From positions 177,581 to 241,580 of the forward strand of contig JBBEBQ010000005.1 in the NCBI GenBank assembly GCA_040882285.1: a stretch of DNA of 64,000 nucleotides, in the 5' to 3' direction. This document shows, one piece after another, positions 53,424 through 62,800 of the stretch. This stretch comes from Gemmatimonadaceae bacterium (GTDB lineage Bacteria; Gemmatimonadota; Gemmatimonadetes; Gemmatimonadales; Gemmatimonadaceae). Within the stretch, counting starts at the first letter, position 1. Each line of letters starts with the position of its first letter. The notes beneath the pieces are model-generated. The model saw nothing but the letters and a program-made list of their open reading frames with translations. It was not told where the DNA came from and did no database searches. The position numbers were made by a program, and so were the translations under genes.

Positions 53424-53460
53424 CCACGCCGCACCGGCGAACCCATAGAGGACTACAGCA

Positions 53461-54483
53461 ATGGACCTGTTCAGCACACACACCCTGATCGGCGTCGTGC
53501 AGGGCCTGAAGAGCCCGCCGTCTGCCCTGCTCGATCGCTACTTCGGTACGATCGTCCAGGACACCGCCGAGGAGATCCACTTCGACGTGATCTCCACCAA
53601 GCGGCGCATCGCGCCGTTCGTCTCACCGCTCGTCGAAGGAAAGATCGTCGAAGGCCTGGGCCACACGGTCAAGACCTTCCAGCCCGCGTACATCAAGGAC
53701 AAGCGGGTGTTCGATTCCAACCGCCCGTTCAAGCGGGCGATCGGCGAGCAGATCGGTGGCTCGCTCTCGCCGCAGGAACGGCTGCAGGCGCACATCGCGT
53801 ACGAGCTGCAGGACCAGACCGACATGGTCACGCGGCGGCTCGAGGTCATGGCGTCCGAGGCTATCCGCACCGGCAAGGTGACCGTCGTTGGTGACGGGTA
53901 TCCGGAGCAGGTCGTGGACTTCGGCCGCGCGGCCGGCCACACCGTTACGGCGCTGTCAGGCGCAGCGATGTGGGACGAGACGACGTCGACGCCGCTGGAC
54001 GACCTCCAGGCGTGGCACGACCTCGCGCTGCAGGAGAGCGGCGCTCCGGTGCCCGATGTGATCATGGGCATGACGGCGTGGAAGTGGTTCCGCAAGCACG
54101 CGGACGTGAAAGACCGCCTCGACGTGCGCAGGGCTCTCGGGTCGGAACTCGACCTGGGCGCACAGCTCACGGAAGGGATGATGTACCGGGGCGTGATCGA
54201 CGGGTTCAACATCTTCACGTACGCCGGCTGGTACGTGGACCCCGCGACCGGTTCCGAGACGGCAATCTGGCCCGCCGACGTCGTCGCTCTCACGAGCGCG
54301 ATGCTGGAAGGGGTCAGGGCCTTCGGCGCGATCCGCGACGAGGAGGCCGATCTCCAGGCGCTGCCGTTCTTCCCGAAGAGCTGGCTCAACAAGGACCCGG
54401 CAGTCCGGTACCTGATGATGCAGTCGGCCCCGCTCGTGGTGCCCACGCGTGTGAACGCGTCGGTCGCCGTGGACGTGGTCTAA
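53461..54483 (+). CDS. major capsid protein (gpE family)
   Basis: 340 residues, essentially the length of lambda gpE (341). The family stretch is FDVISTKRRIAPFVSPLVEGKIVEGLGHTVKTFQPAYIKDKRVFD (in part), with EWTSTPLDDLQAW-like and QSAPLVVPTRVNASVAVDVV at the end. It forms the HK97-fold shell. GGAC and GAGGACTAC purine runs precede ATG. Confidence 0.93.
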   Translation: MDLFSTHTLIGVVQGLKSPPSALLDRYFGTIVQDTAEEIHFDVISTKRRIAPFVSPLVEGKIVEGLGHTVKTFQPAYIKDKRVFDSNRPFKRAIGEQIGGSLSPQERLQAHIAYELQDQTDMVTRRLEVMASEAIRTGKVTVVGDGYPEQVVDFGRAAGHTVTALSGAAMWDETTSTPLDDLQAWHDLALQESGAPVPDVIMGMTAWKWFRKHADVKDRLDVRRALGSELDLGAQLTEGMMYRGVIDGFNIFTYAGWYVDPATGSETAIWPADVVALTSAMLEGVRAFGAIRDEEADLQALPFFPKSWLNKDPAVRYLMMQSAPLVVPTRVNASVAVDVV

Positions 54484-54517
54484 CGCAGCAGCAGCACTGA
54501 CGTAACGGACGCTGGCC

Positions 54518-54805
54518 GTGTCCCTGGACTCGGATCTCGAGTGGGCATACGCCCAGACCGAGGACACGGTCAGCGTCGTGTACGGAGCGCAGGAAACCCG
54601 CGGCTACCTGGACAAGTTCGACCAGGAGCTCACGGGCGTGGGAGATGTCTCGGAACGGCGGATTCTGCTGCAGGTGCGCGCCGGCTCTCTCGTGAACGTC
54701 GCGAACGAGTCCGCGATCGTGGCCGGCGGGGGGAACTACCAGATCCGGGACAAGCAGCTGATCAACGACGGGAAGGAGCTCCGGCTCTACCTGGTGGAGG
54801 CGTAA
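54518..54805 (+). CDS. head-tail connector protein (gpFII-like)
   Basis: 95 residues from GTG 54518. A small beta-rich protein (TVSVVYGAQETRGYLDKF, ERRILLQVRAGSL, YQIRDKQLINDGKELRLYLVE) of the type seen in lambda FII or similar neck subunits. Position after the capsid gene fits a neck role; the family match is tentative. Confidence 0.65.
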   Translation: MSLDSDLEWAYAQTEDTVSVVYGAQETRGYLDKFDQELTGVGDVSERRILLQVRAGSLVNVANESAIVAGGGNYQIRDKQLINDGKELRLYLVEA

Positions 54806-54808
54806 CGA

Positions 54809-55336
54809 GTGTTCGCGTCGATCGAGGTGATCCGGATGGTGGCGGCGATCGCGAAGGATCCTGTCTACGGAGTGAACGCGCAGATCGCGCTGCTCACGAT
54901 GGACGGCGCCGACGCGAGGCCGCCAGTGCTGAAGGCGATTCTGAATGAGGCGGACGAGAACGTTGCGATCGACGAAAAGCCGGCGGTCGGCTGGCCGATC
55001 GGCGCGATCGTCGAAGATGACGACGGGATCGAGGCGGTTCCGGAGGCAGTGGTCGGCTACAGACAGATGGTCGTGGGGATCGCGTTCGTGATCGTCACCG
55101 ATGCAGCTGGTGGCCCGCTCAACTGGCGCCGGGCGAAGTACACGGGGCAGGCGTTCGTGAACTCGATGGAGAAAGGACTGCTGGCGCCCGGGCGACTCGA
55201 AGTCGCCGGCGTTCGAAACGGCGTCCAAATCCTCCAGGCGACGTCACTGAACGCATCGAGCCTCGATGCGACGATCGGGCAGGCGCGGTTCAAGGGAGTC
55301 GTGCGGTACCGGTTCGACGTCGTGCACAACCTGTAG
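54809..55336 (+). CDS. putative tail terminator/neck protein
   Basis: 175 residues, helical start (FASIEVIRMVAAIAKDP) followed by mixed alpha/beta sequence (VGYRQMVVGIAFVIVTD, ATIGQARFKGVVRYRFDVVH). It lies where lambda encodes tail terminator and completion proteins. No exact family is recognised. Confidence 0.6.
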   Translation: MFASIEVIRMVAAIAKDPVYGVNAQIALLTMDGADARPPVLKAILNEADENVAIDEKPAVGWPIGAIVEDDDGIEAVPEAVVGYRQMVVGIAFVIVTDAAGGPLNWRRAKYTGQAFVNSMEKGLLAPGRLEVAGVRNGVQILQATSLNASSLDATIGQARFKGVVRYRFDVVHNL

Positions 55337-55356
55337 AAACGACAACGGAGAACGCC

Positions 55357-55584
55357 ATGCTCGAGCACGTGAATGACGCGCCCAGACAATCGATGATCGT
55401 GGCCACCAGGCTCGAAGACGGCACGGTGCTCGTGACCGCGGCGGATCACGCGCGCGCGGCCGCGAAGATCTCGCCGCCGGCTCCCGAACCCGCAGCAGGG
55501 CCCGCAGCAGCTCCAGAAAACCTCACACCCGAAGCGCCTGCCGAATCCGGCACCGGCGAGGAGATAGAGTCCGATGCAAGCTGA
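55357..55584 (+). CDS. small acidic phage protein (FI-like)
   Basis: 75 residues. A short N-terminal ordered part (QSMIVATRLEDGTVLVTAADH) is followed by a disordered Pro/Ala/Glu tail (TGEEIESDAS). Lambda has a similar acidic assembly factor (FI) in the head-tail joint cluster. It overlaps the tail tube gene by 11 bp. Confidence 0.5.
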   Translation: MLEHVNDAPRQSMIVATRLEDGTVLVTAADHARAAAKISPPAPEPAAGPAAAPENLTPEAPAESGTGEEIESDAS

Positions 55585-56563
55585 ACGCGCGAAGATCTAC
55601 GCGATCGCGGCCAAGATCCACGCGGTGATCGGGACCGACCCGGTCCCGACGTTCGCCGCCAACGCCCTTCGGGTGATCGGCCAGCCCGAGCTCACCATCA
55701 ACTACCTGGAAGAAGGCGACCGGGCCGACGAGCAGCACGCCGGCATGGGCGCCGCCGGCCAGGGCGAGAAGGTAGGCCGCTGGGGCCAGATCGACGTCTC
55801 CCTCGCGATCAAGGGCGGCGGCGCGGATTACTCTGCAGGCGCCAACAAGCCCGAATGGGACGCGCTCCTGCGAGCCGCCGGATTCTCGGCTACCGTTTCA
55901 GGTGTCGGTGGAGCGGGTGTCATCATGTACACCACGCTCGACAGCGGCGCCTTCGAGCGGGTCGCGCTCTACTGCCAGTCGGCCAACAAGCTGTACAAGC
56001 TGATCGACTGCATCGCGCTGCCGAAGCTGAACGCGGAAGCGGCCAAGCGCGGCGTCTTCACGTTCACTGTGATCGGCCGGATGTCGACCGACCCGGCCGA
56101 GAGTGCGTTCGCGGGCCAGACGCTCTCCAGCGTCGCGGCGCCGGCGTTCCACTCGCAGGCGATCTCGATCGGCGCGTACGCGACGCCCACGGTCCGGAAG
56201 CTGGATCTGGACTTCGGCACGGCGCACACGCCGCTGCCGAGCGCCGGCGCGACCGACGGACTCGACGGCTTCGAGATCACGGACCGCGATCTCAAGCTCG
56301 GCATGGAGATCCAGGTCGTGCCGCTCGCCACGTTCGATCCGTACGTCCTGGGCAAGCAGGCCTGGCCCGGGGGAACGGACACAAAGGTCGACTTCCAGGT
56401 CGGCGCCGCGCAGTTCAATCGCGTGAAGTTCGCGCTCGGCCAGTGGGCCTTCGGCACGCCGCCCAACAGCGACAACTCCGGGATCGCCACCTGGAACCTG
56501 CAGGGGCGGATCCTCGCGCGCTCTCTCGCCTCCGGGCGCGAGATCACCATCACGGCGGACTAA
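55574..56563 (+). CDS. major tail (tube) protein
   Basis: 329 residues. It begins with short helical segment AKIYAIAAKIHAVIG, then beta strands with ELTINYLEEGDRADEQHAGMGAAGQGEKVGRWG (in part). The last third (FDPYVLGKQAWPGGTDTKVDFQVGA) resembles gpV/phage tail tube C-terminal regions. It is the expected gene before the G/GT pair and is larger than lambda gpV (246). Confidence 0.82.
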   Translation: MQAERAKIYAIAAKIHAVIGTDPVPTFAANALRVIGQPELTINYLEEGDRADEQHAGMGAAGQGEKVGRWGQIDVSLAIKGGGADYSAGANKPEWDALLRAAGFSATVSGVGGAGVIMYTTLDSGAFERVALYCQSANKLYKLIDCIALPKLNAEAAKRGVFTFTVIGRMSTDPAESAFAGQTLSSVAAPAFHSQAISIGAYATPTVRKLDLDFGTAHTPLPSAGATDGLDGFEITDRDLKLGMEIQVVPLATFDPYVLGKQAWPGGTDTKVDFQVGAAQFNRVKFALGQWAFGTPPNSDNSGIATWNLQGRILARSLASGREITITAD

Positions 56564-56577
56564 AGGAGCTTTCAACC

Positions 56578-56982
56578 ATGGCGCGCAAAACCACCCGCCC
56601 GGCCGAGCCCTTCAAGTACATCCTGCCGCGCGACCGGAAGCTCCCGGCCGCGGAGCAGACCGTCTTCACGTGCCGGCCGCTCGCGCAGCAGGAGCGGATG
56701 CAGGCGATGGACAACGTCGAGGCGGTCCAGATCGACGGCTCCGGGGAGCGGCAGCTCCGGTTCCGCGGATTCCAGCAGGCGTACGAGATCGTGATGAGGT
56801 GCCTAGTCGACGTCGAGAACTTCCCCGCCGGCTCTCCGGTGCCGTATCCGTCCAAGGAAGATCGCGAGGCGAGAGCGAAGTACCTCGAGATGATGGACGA
56901 TTTCGACGTGCACGCGCTCGGCGACCACATCTTCGATCATTCCACGATCGGGAGCGCCGAAAAAAACTTCTCGACGCCCTAG
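56578..56982 (+). CDS. tail assembly chaperone, short form (gpG-like)
   Basis: 134 residues (lambda G 140). PFKYILPRDRKLPAAEQTVF, CRPLAQQERMQAMDNVEAV and a helical end fit tail assembly chaperones. Near its 3' end the codons GAA AAA AAC hold the slippery heptamer A-AAA-AAC (56961-56967), eight bases before a perfect 8-bp hairpin. A -1 shift continues into the next frame, giving the GT fusion. GGAGC precedes ATG. Confidence 0.88.
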   Translation: MARKTTRPAEPFKYILPRDRKLPAAEQTVFTCRPLAQQERMQAMDNVEAVQIDGSGERQLRFRGFQQAYEIVMRCLVDVENFPAGSPVPYPSKEDREARAKYLEMMDDFDVHALGDHIFDHSTIGSAEKNFSTP

Positions 56983-57371
56983 CGCACGCCGAGCTAGGGC
57001 GGACGGTCGCCGGCGATGAGTACTACCGCTGCGCCACGTGCGCCGAGCTGCCCGTCATGTACGGGCAGCTCGGCCACGATGGGCCCGCGACTTTCCCGTG
57101 GACGGAGAACTACCTCACGGGCGAGGCGATCGAGCGCTGTCCGATCCGGCAGCTGCAGCTCGCGCCGCCGGAGCTCCGGGAGGAGGTGCTCCGCTGGAAG
57201 AACACGCACTTCCCGCTCTTTAAGAAAGGCCGGCTGCTCGTCAGGGGCGAGATCAACGACCAGCCGGCGCGCTGGCTCGCGGCGATGCTCTATCTCGAGC
57301 AGCTCTCGGCGCGGATGGAGCGCAAGCACGTGGAGCTCAAACTCGCGGAGCAGAATGATGGTGCGTCATGA
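56578..57371 (+). CDS. tail assembly chaperone, -1 frameshift fusion (gpGT-like)
   Basis: Predicted product of ribosomes that slip at 56961-56967 and continue through ...KKLLDALAHAELGRTVAGD to 57371, adding ~135 residues. The extension has CATCAELPVMYGQL and helical C-terminus KHVELKLAEQNDG. GT binds the tape measure and tube proteins in lambda. The fusion stop overlaps the tape measure start (ATGA). Confidence 0.85.
56961..57000 (+). promoter_or_regulatory. programmed -1 ribosomal frameshift signal
   Basis: Slippery heptamer A-AAA-AAC (56961-56967), spacer of 8 nt (TTCTCGAC), then stem GCCCTAGC (56976-56983) and GCTAGGGC (56993-57000) with a 9-nt loop. The zero-frame stop TAG lies inside the stem at 56980-56982. 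Confidence 0.9.
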
Positions 57372-58993
57372 TCGCTAACCAGGAGCGCCTCGAGCTCGTC
57401 CTCCAGGCGACCGACAAGGCCAGCGCGCAGCTGCAGGCTGTCCGCAAGGAGATCGAGCTCGCTCGGGGCTCGACGGACGGCACGGCCCGCTCAAGCATGC
57501 TCGTCGCGCAGAACCAGGAGAAGGTGGGCAACCAGGCGCGGCGCAGCGCGGCCGCGATGTCGTCGATCGCGTTCGCCGCGCAAAACGCGACGCTGGGAAC
57601 GCGCGGCGCCGTCATGGCAGCGGGCAACCTTGCCTCCGCGGCCGCGGTGGGATCCGCGCGCATGGCGATGTGGTCCCCGCACATCGCGGCTGCGGTAATC
57701 GTCGCCGGGACCCTGTTCACGATCTTCCAGAAAATGAACAGGGAGGTGACCGGAATCAGTGAAGCCTCGAAGAACATGCTCTCGAGCTTCGAAGATTCAG
57801 CGATCGATGCCGTGTTCCAGAAGGCTCGCGAGCAAAGGGAAGCTGCTACGATCGCGGCTGCGAATTCCAAACCAAGGAGCGCGAAGGAAGTCGTCGAGGG
57901 AACGCCCGAGCAAAGGGCGCTGCAGGCCGCCATCGAGTGGGAGATCGAGGTCGGCAGGCGTCGGCGGGACATTCGACTCGCAAACACACGGAAACTGCGC
58001 GCGGACGCGACCGAAGAGGCGAAGCGCCAAGAGAAGGAGGCCGAGGAGCAGCGGAAGGAAGCGCTGGAGTTTCAGGGGCGCACGCTCATCGAGCTTCGGG
58101 AGCGGCGCCACCTGGCGGCCATGCAGGTCGGCGGCGCCAGCGACGTGGACATCGCGCTTCATCGCATCGAGCAGCAGTCGGCCGCCGAGATCCGCGCGCT
58201 GGACAAGTACAAGCTCGCAGCCGGCGAGCGGCTCGAGCTCGAGTATCGCATTCGCGAGGTGCACAACGAGCAGTTCAAGATCCTCGCAAGCCAGGCTGGC
58301 GCAGCGAATCGGCGCACTCACGCCGGCATGGAGGCCGAGTCCGAGGATCCGAGGGAAGCATTCCAGGGGCGGATGGAATTGATCCGGCTCGAGCGCGACG
58401 CACGGATCGCGGCCGGCATCGACGTCGCGACGGCGGACGCCATCGCCGAGCGCCAGCGCAGGGCACTCAGGCTCGAGACAGCCCGTGCAGCTATCGGCTA
58501 CCTCAAGCAGATCGAGGACGCGACGCTCGGCTCGAGCAACAAACAGATCCGCGCGATCGGGATGCTGGCCAACACTGTCCGCCGGCTGCACATCGGCGCC
58601 GAGGCTTCGCTCGCGGCGGTGGAATCCGCGAGAGCGTTCGGCAAGGTGCCCGGCTACCTGGCGTCGCACCAGTACGGCAGCGCTGCGCTGTCCGCCCTCG
58701 CCGGCCTTAAGCTGGCGGCCGCGGCCGCGCTCGGCTTCCGGGAATCCCTGGGCGGTGGTGGTGGCGGTGGTGCCGGATCCGGCGGTGGTGGCGGCAGCGC
58801 GTCGGAGGCATCGCGCTTCGAGCCCAGCGCCGGGTCATCCGGAGCCGGATCCGGCATCACGATCAACCTGATCACCCGCGACCCCTACGGCCGCGAGTCC
58901 ATCCAGCAGACGCTGTACAGCCTCGAGCGCGCCGGCGTGCTGAAGACGCCGGCGATTCAAATCCCCCCCACGACCGGAATCAGGGCCGCGTAA
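57368..58993 (+). CDS. tail tape measure protein
   Basis: 541 residues, helical and Ala-rich. Begins ANQERLELVLQATDKASAQLQAVRKEIELARG (in part), as in phage tape measures. A hydrophobic central part (AVMAAGNLASAAAVGSARMA, IAAAVIVAGTLFTIF) and coiled coils follow (EEAKRQEKEAEEQRKEALEF). Glycine-rich linker at ~residues 458-475. At about 1.5 angstrom per residue the tail would be about 80 nm. Start overlaps the GT stop. Confidence 0.85.
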   Translation: MIANQERLELVLQATDKASAQLQAVRKEIELARGSTDGTARSSMLVAQNQEKVGNQARRSAAAMSSIAFAAQNATLGTRGAVMAAGNLASAAAVGSARMAMWSPHIAAAVIVAGTLFTIFQKMNREVTGISEASKNMLSSFEDSAIDAVFQKAREQREAATIAAANSKPRSAKEVVEGTPEQRALQAAIEWEIEVGRRRRDIRLANTRKLRADATEEAKRQEKEAEEQRKEALEFQGRTLIELRERRHLAAMQVGGASDVDIALHRIEQQSAAEIRALDKYKLAAGERLELEYRIREVHNEQFKILASQAGAANRRTHAGMEAESEDPREAFQGRMELIRLERDARIAAGIDVATADAIAERQRRALRLETARAAIGYLKQIEDATLGSSNKQIRAIGMLANTVRRLHIGAEASLAAVESARAFGKVPGYLASHQYGSAALSALAGLKLAAAAALGFRESLGGGGGGGAGSGGGGGSASEASRFEPSAGSSGAGSGITINLITRDPYGRESIQQTLYSLERAGVLKTPAIQIPPTTGIRAA

Positions 58994-59835
58994 TGCCTCC
59001 GCAAACGCCCCTCATCCTGGTGGATAATGTTTTCGATACCGTCAACCAACAGGTGCTGGGCGTGCTCTCCTCGAGCGGAGACGCCGCGAACCGGAGCGTC
59101 CGGAACATTGCGAACTACCGCCGGGAGCGTGACTACTGGCAGGCCGCGACGAGCGCCGCTGATCATTACGTGGCCGTGGACATCGGCGCTGGCAATACGC
59201 ACGCGATCGACGCCTGCTGGATCGATCGCGGCCACAATCTCTGGGGGCACACGGTGCGCGTCGACGCATCCGATGCCTCCGACTTCTCCACCGGTGACGG
59301 CATCCAGCGCGTGGTCCCGGCAGCCGGCACGGTCGGCGGTGATCCCGTGACTGGGTGGTGCGTCACCGAAGAGGGCGCGCTGTACACGCTGTATAACGCC
59401 GGCTTCAGCGCTCGCCGTTACTTCCGGCTTCGAGTCGTGTCCGAAGCTCAGCCGATCCTCACCGGCGTGATCCTGGGCGCTCGCACGCAGCTGGCCGGCT
59501 ACTCGAGGAAGCGCGACGAAGACGCCGGCGCGCGCACCGAGAGGTCGCAGGAGAGCGACGCCGGCTACCAGTCGACCGACCGCGTCTACGATCACCGCAC
59601 ATGCACGCTCGACCTCAAGGTGATCGGCGCCAGCGAGTACGACACGAAGATCCGCTCGCTGCGGACGCTGCTCTTCGCCCGGAACCAGCCCGCGGTCGTG
59701 GCGATCGACTTCGGCACCAATCCGGAGCGCGCCTGGCTCTTCCAGTACTCCGGGCGCAACTGGTCCTTCGGGATGGAGCGCGTTCACCGCGCCGGCACGA
59801 TCCAGCTCCGCGAGCTCTACCCGGCGATCAGGTAG
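58993..59835 (+). CDS. distal tail protein
   Basis: 280 residues, mostly beta (NRSVRNIANYRRERDYWQA, YFRLRVVSEAQPILTGVI, DYDTKIRSLRTLLFARNQPAVVAIDF-like). It lies between tape measure and tip genes, where lambda has M and L; the function is inferred from position and the terminal ERVHRAGTIQLRELYPAIR. Confidence 0.7.
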   Translation: MPPQTPLILVDNVFDTVNQQVLGVLSSSGDAANRSVRNIANYRRERDYWQAATSAADHYVAVDIGAGNTHAIDACWIDRGHNLWGHTVRVDASDASDFSTGDGIQRVVPAAGTVGGDPVTGWCVTEEGALYTLYNAGFSARRYFRLRVVSEAQPILTGVILGARTQLAGYSRKRDEDAGARTERSQESDAGYQSTDRVYDHRTCTLDLKVIGASEYDTKIRSLRTLLFARNQPAVVAIDFGTNPERAWLFQYSGRNWSFGMERVHRAGTIQLRELYPAIR

Positions 59836-59844
59836 CGAAGGCCG

Positions 59845-62800
59845 ATGCGCAACATCCACCCGGACCTGCTCGACTGCCTCCGCCGGCCGAACCCGTACAC
59901 TGAGCTCGTCACTGAGATCTCGGCGCCGGACACGAGCGACGTCCTGCGCCGGCCGGACCAGTTCACGGATCCCGCGAACCTCCTCTCCCAAACGCCGGCG
60001 AGCTCGCTCTCGACGAGCTCGCGCGGTCCGCTGCAGCTGGCGTCGGCGTCGACGGCCCTCGCCGCTTTCACGGGCGAGACCAGCGGGCGCTTCAACCTGC
60101 ACCGCGAGGACCCCAACAAGCGGCTCAAGGGCGTGGGCTGGGAGCTCGACAAGGACTTCGTTCGCGCCGTGCTGCGCACCGTCACGACGAAGATCTACCG
60201 GGGCGTGCTCTGGCCCGCCGTAGACTTCGAGCTCCAGATTTTCCGCGTCACGCGCACACCCGGCCTTAGATACAAGCCGAACTCGACGACCGGCACGCCG
60301 TGGAACGTGCACAGCTTCACGCCGCTCCTCTCGCCCGCTCCCGTTAGGAAGTGGGCCGATCTCACCTGGGTCGGCGGCAAGGCCGAGCTGTCGTACGACC
60401 TGACGAGCCACGGCCTGGTGATCGAGAACACGCCGGAGCAGGCCGTGTCGCCCGACCAGACCGGCGAGCTCCCGAAGTACTACTTCGTCGTCCGGCCCGT
60501 GAACATGCAGCAGACCGAGGGCGAGCGCTTCGGCTGGCTCGTGGACACGGCCACGGCGCGCACGATCGCCGGCGTGGGGACGTTCAAGAAGACGTACTGG
60601 AGGCGGAACAGCGGCGACGACACGCAGCAGTGGGAAGAGGACACGTACGATGAGTGTCCGTACATCAACGTTACCGTCGAGCAGTTCCAGGCAAGCTCGG
60701 AAGCAGTATACGCGCTCGATCTGACAAAGACGCCCGCGGCCGGCACGACGGGGCGCGTAATGTTCGAGCGGCTCCTTCCGCCGGGAACCTCGGCTTCGCT
60801 CGCGCTCTCGACCGCTGGATCCGGCGGGCCGTGGACCGCGGTGAAGCACGGCGACGTCGTCGCCACGGCGCAGCAGACCTATCACCTCAAGCTCAACATC
60901 GCGGCCGACGCGGCTCTGCGCTCGAGCCCGGGCGTGACCGCCCTCGGCGTCGAGTTCCGGAAGGCTTTCGACGTGAGCGTGGAGAGCGTGGTCGAATTCC
61001 CCACCCGCGAGATCTCCCTGCCCTGGCTCGAGGCGTCGATCGCCGAGGCCAAGCTCAAGGTGCTGCGGCTCGGCATCCGGGATTACCTGGACGTCGCTAC
61101 GAGCCTCGGCTCCACGGAGTCGCCGGCCAAGCTCGAGGTGGACATCTACCTGGCATCGCGGCACCCGTCGGTCACGCGCGACAAATGGCTGAGGCTCGAG
61201 CGGCTCCTGGTCGAGAGCCGCGCGCCTACCGCCAACGCCGAAGAGTTCCGGCTGCTGTCGTACGGCTCCAAGCTCAAGCGGAAGATCCCGGAAAAGAAGG
61301 AGACGATCTCGAGCGTGCACACCGTGGCCTCGGGCTCCACCGCGGCCGCGGTGCTCGTCACGACCGACCTGCCCGGCGTAAGCGACACGGGCAACGAGTA
61401 CGACAACAAGCACTACTACATGCGCGTGCAGGCAACCGCCGTCGACGAGTTCTCCGACGGCCACGTGCAGGAGATCGCCGGAAATACGGGCAAGCGCCAG
61501 CTCGACTTCTCCCCCGCCCTGCCCGCGGCGCCGGCCGCCGGTGACGTCATCGAGGTGCACTCCGGCATCTACGCCACGCAGGCCGTGACGTGGCAGGACG
61601 CCGACTTCGCCGACATCTGGTGGGAGCTGCTCACCACGCACATCGGGATCCCTTCGGAGCGGATCGGCCTGGGCTCGCTGCCGCGCGGAGGACGGCCGCC
61701 GACGGTGGCGGACCGCGCGCCCGGCGACGCGACTGCCCAGGCCAAGCTCAAAGGCACGTTCCGGATGAGCGAGCAGGAATCCGGCGACGAAGCGCTGGAC
61801 CAGGTGTCGTTCCACATGGGCGGCGCCACGGTCGAGATCGACGGCCAGATCTGTTTCATCCAGATCTACCCGCTCAGGTCTCCGAACGGAGCGGTGACGG
61901 TGCCGCTTCCGCCGGTGTCGCGCGTATTCGACGGCCGCGATTACAGCGGCCTGGCCGCGGCGCCGGGCCTCGAGAAGCGGGCAACCGTGCTCTCCGCCAA
62001 GTACGGGAAGAACGCCGCGGCCGCGAACCCGGACGCGTATCCGGAGAAAACGACCGTCGTCATCGACAACGACGCCTTCGACTGGCTCGCGCGCGCGGAT
62101 ATTGAGGACCTGGGGACGAGCGAGCTCCCGGACAAGATCCGCCGCTGGCTGTACAACTCGAGCGACACCGGCCTGCAGCTCGCCACCGACGAGGCGGGGA
62201 TGGTGGTGCGCGCGACGTCTACGGGCCTCCGGGTCTGGCCGTTCAGTGTGGGCGACGCGCAGCCGGAGGTCACGCTCGGCGACGCCGTCGTCGTGATCAC
62301 CGACCAGTACACCGATTACGACCCGGCGAGCGGCGTCGCGCTCAAGGGCTGGCTCGCGGTCCGCGGCGTGGTGGTGCGCACGGGCGGGATGGGCCGCTCG
62401 CTCGCGATCTTTGTTCCGGGGCTCACCGACAACGTCACGCAGGTAAAGGACGGCACCGGCGACGAGCTGGGCCTGGGCGACGCGCCCGAGAAGCCGAGCG
62501 TGACCGTGGCATTCAACGCGTCCGGGCAGCCGACCCTCAACATCGACGGCCGCGACCGCACCGCCTCGCTCAAGGTCGAGGTGGAGAAGATCGACACGCC
62601 GACCGATGCGGAAGTAGAGGCCACCTCGCCGATCGAGGGCGCCGGCGCGTCGGTTACGGTCCTGGATCCCACGTGGGCGCCCGGCGAGACTTTGTACGGG
62701 AAGGCGTTCGCCTATGCCGGATCCGGCGGCGCCGGGCAGCGCTCCGAGGCGGCGGTGTTCGCGGTGCCGCGCGAGGGCACGGGCACGGCCGGTGCGCCCA

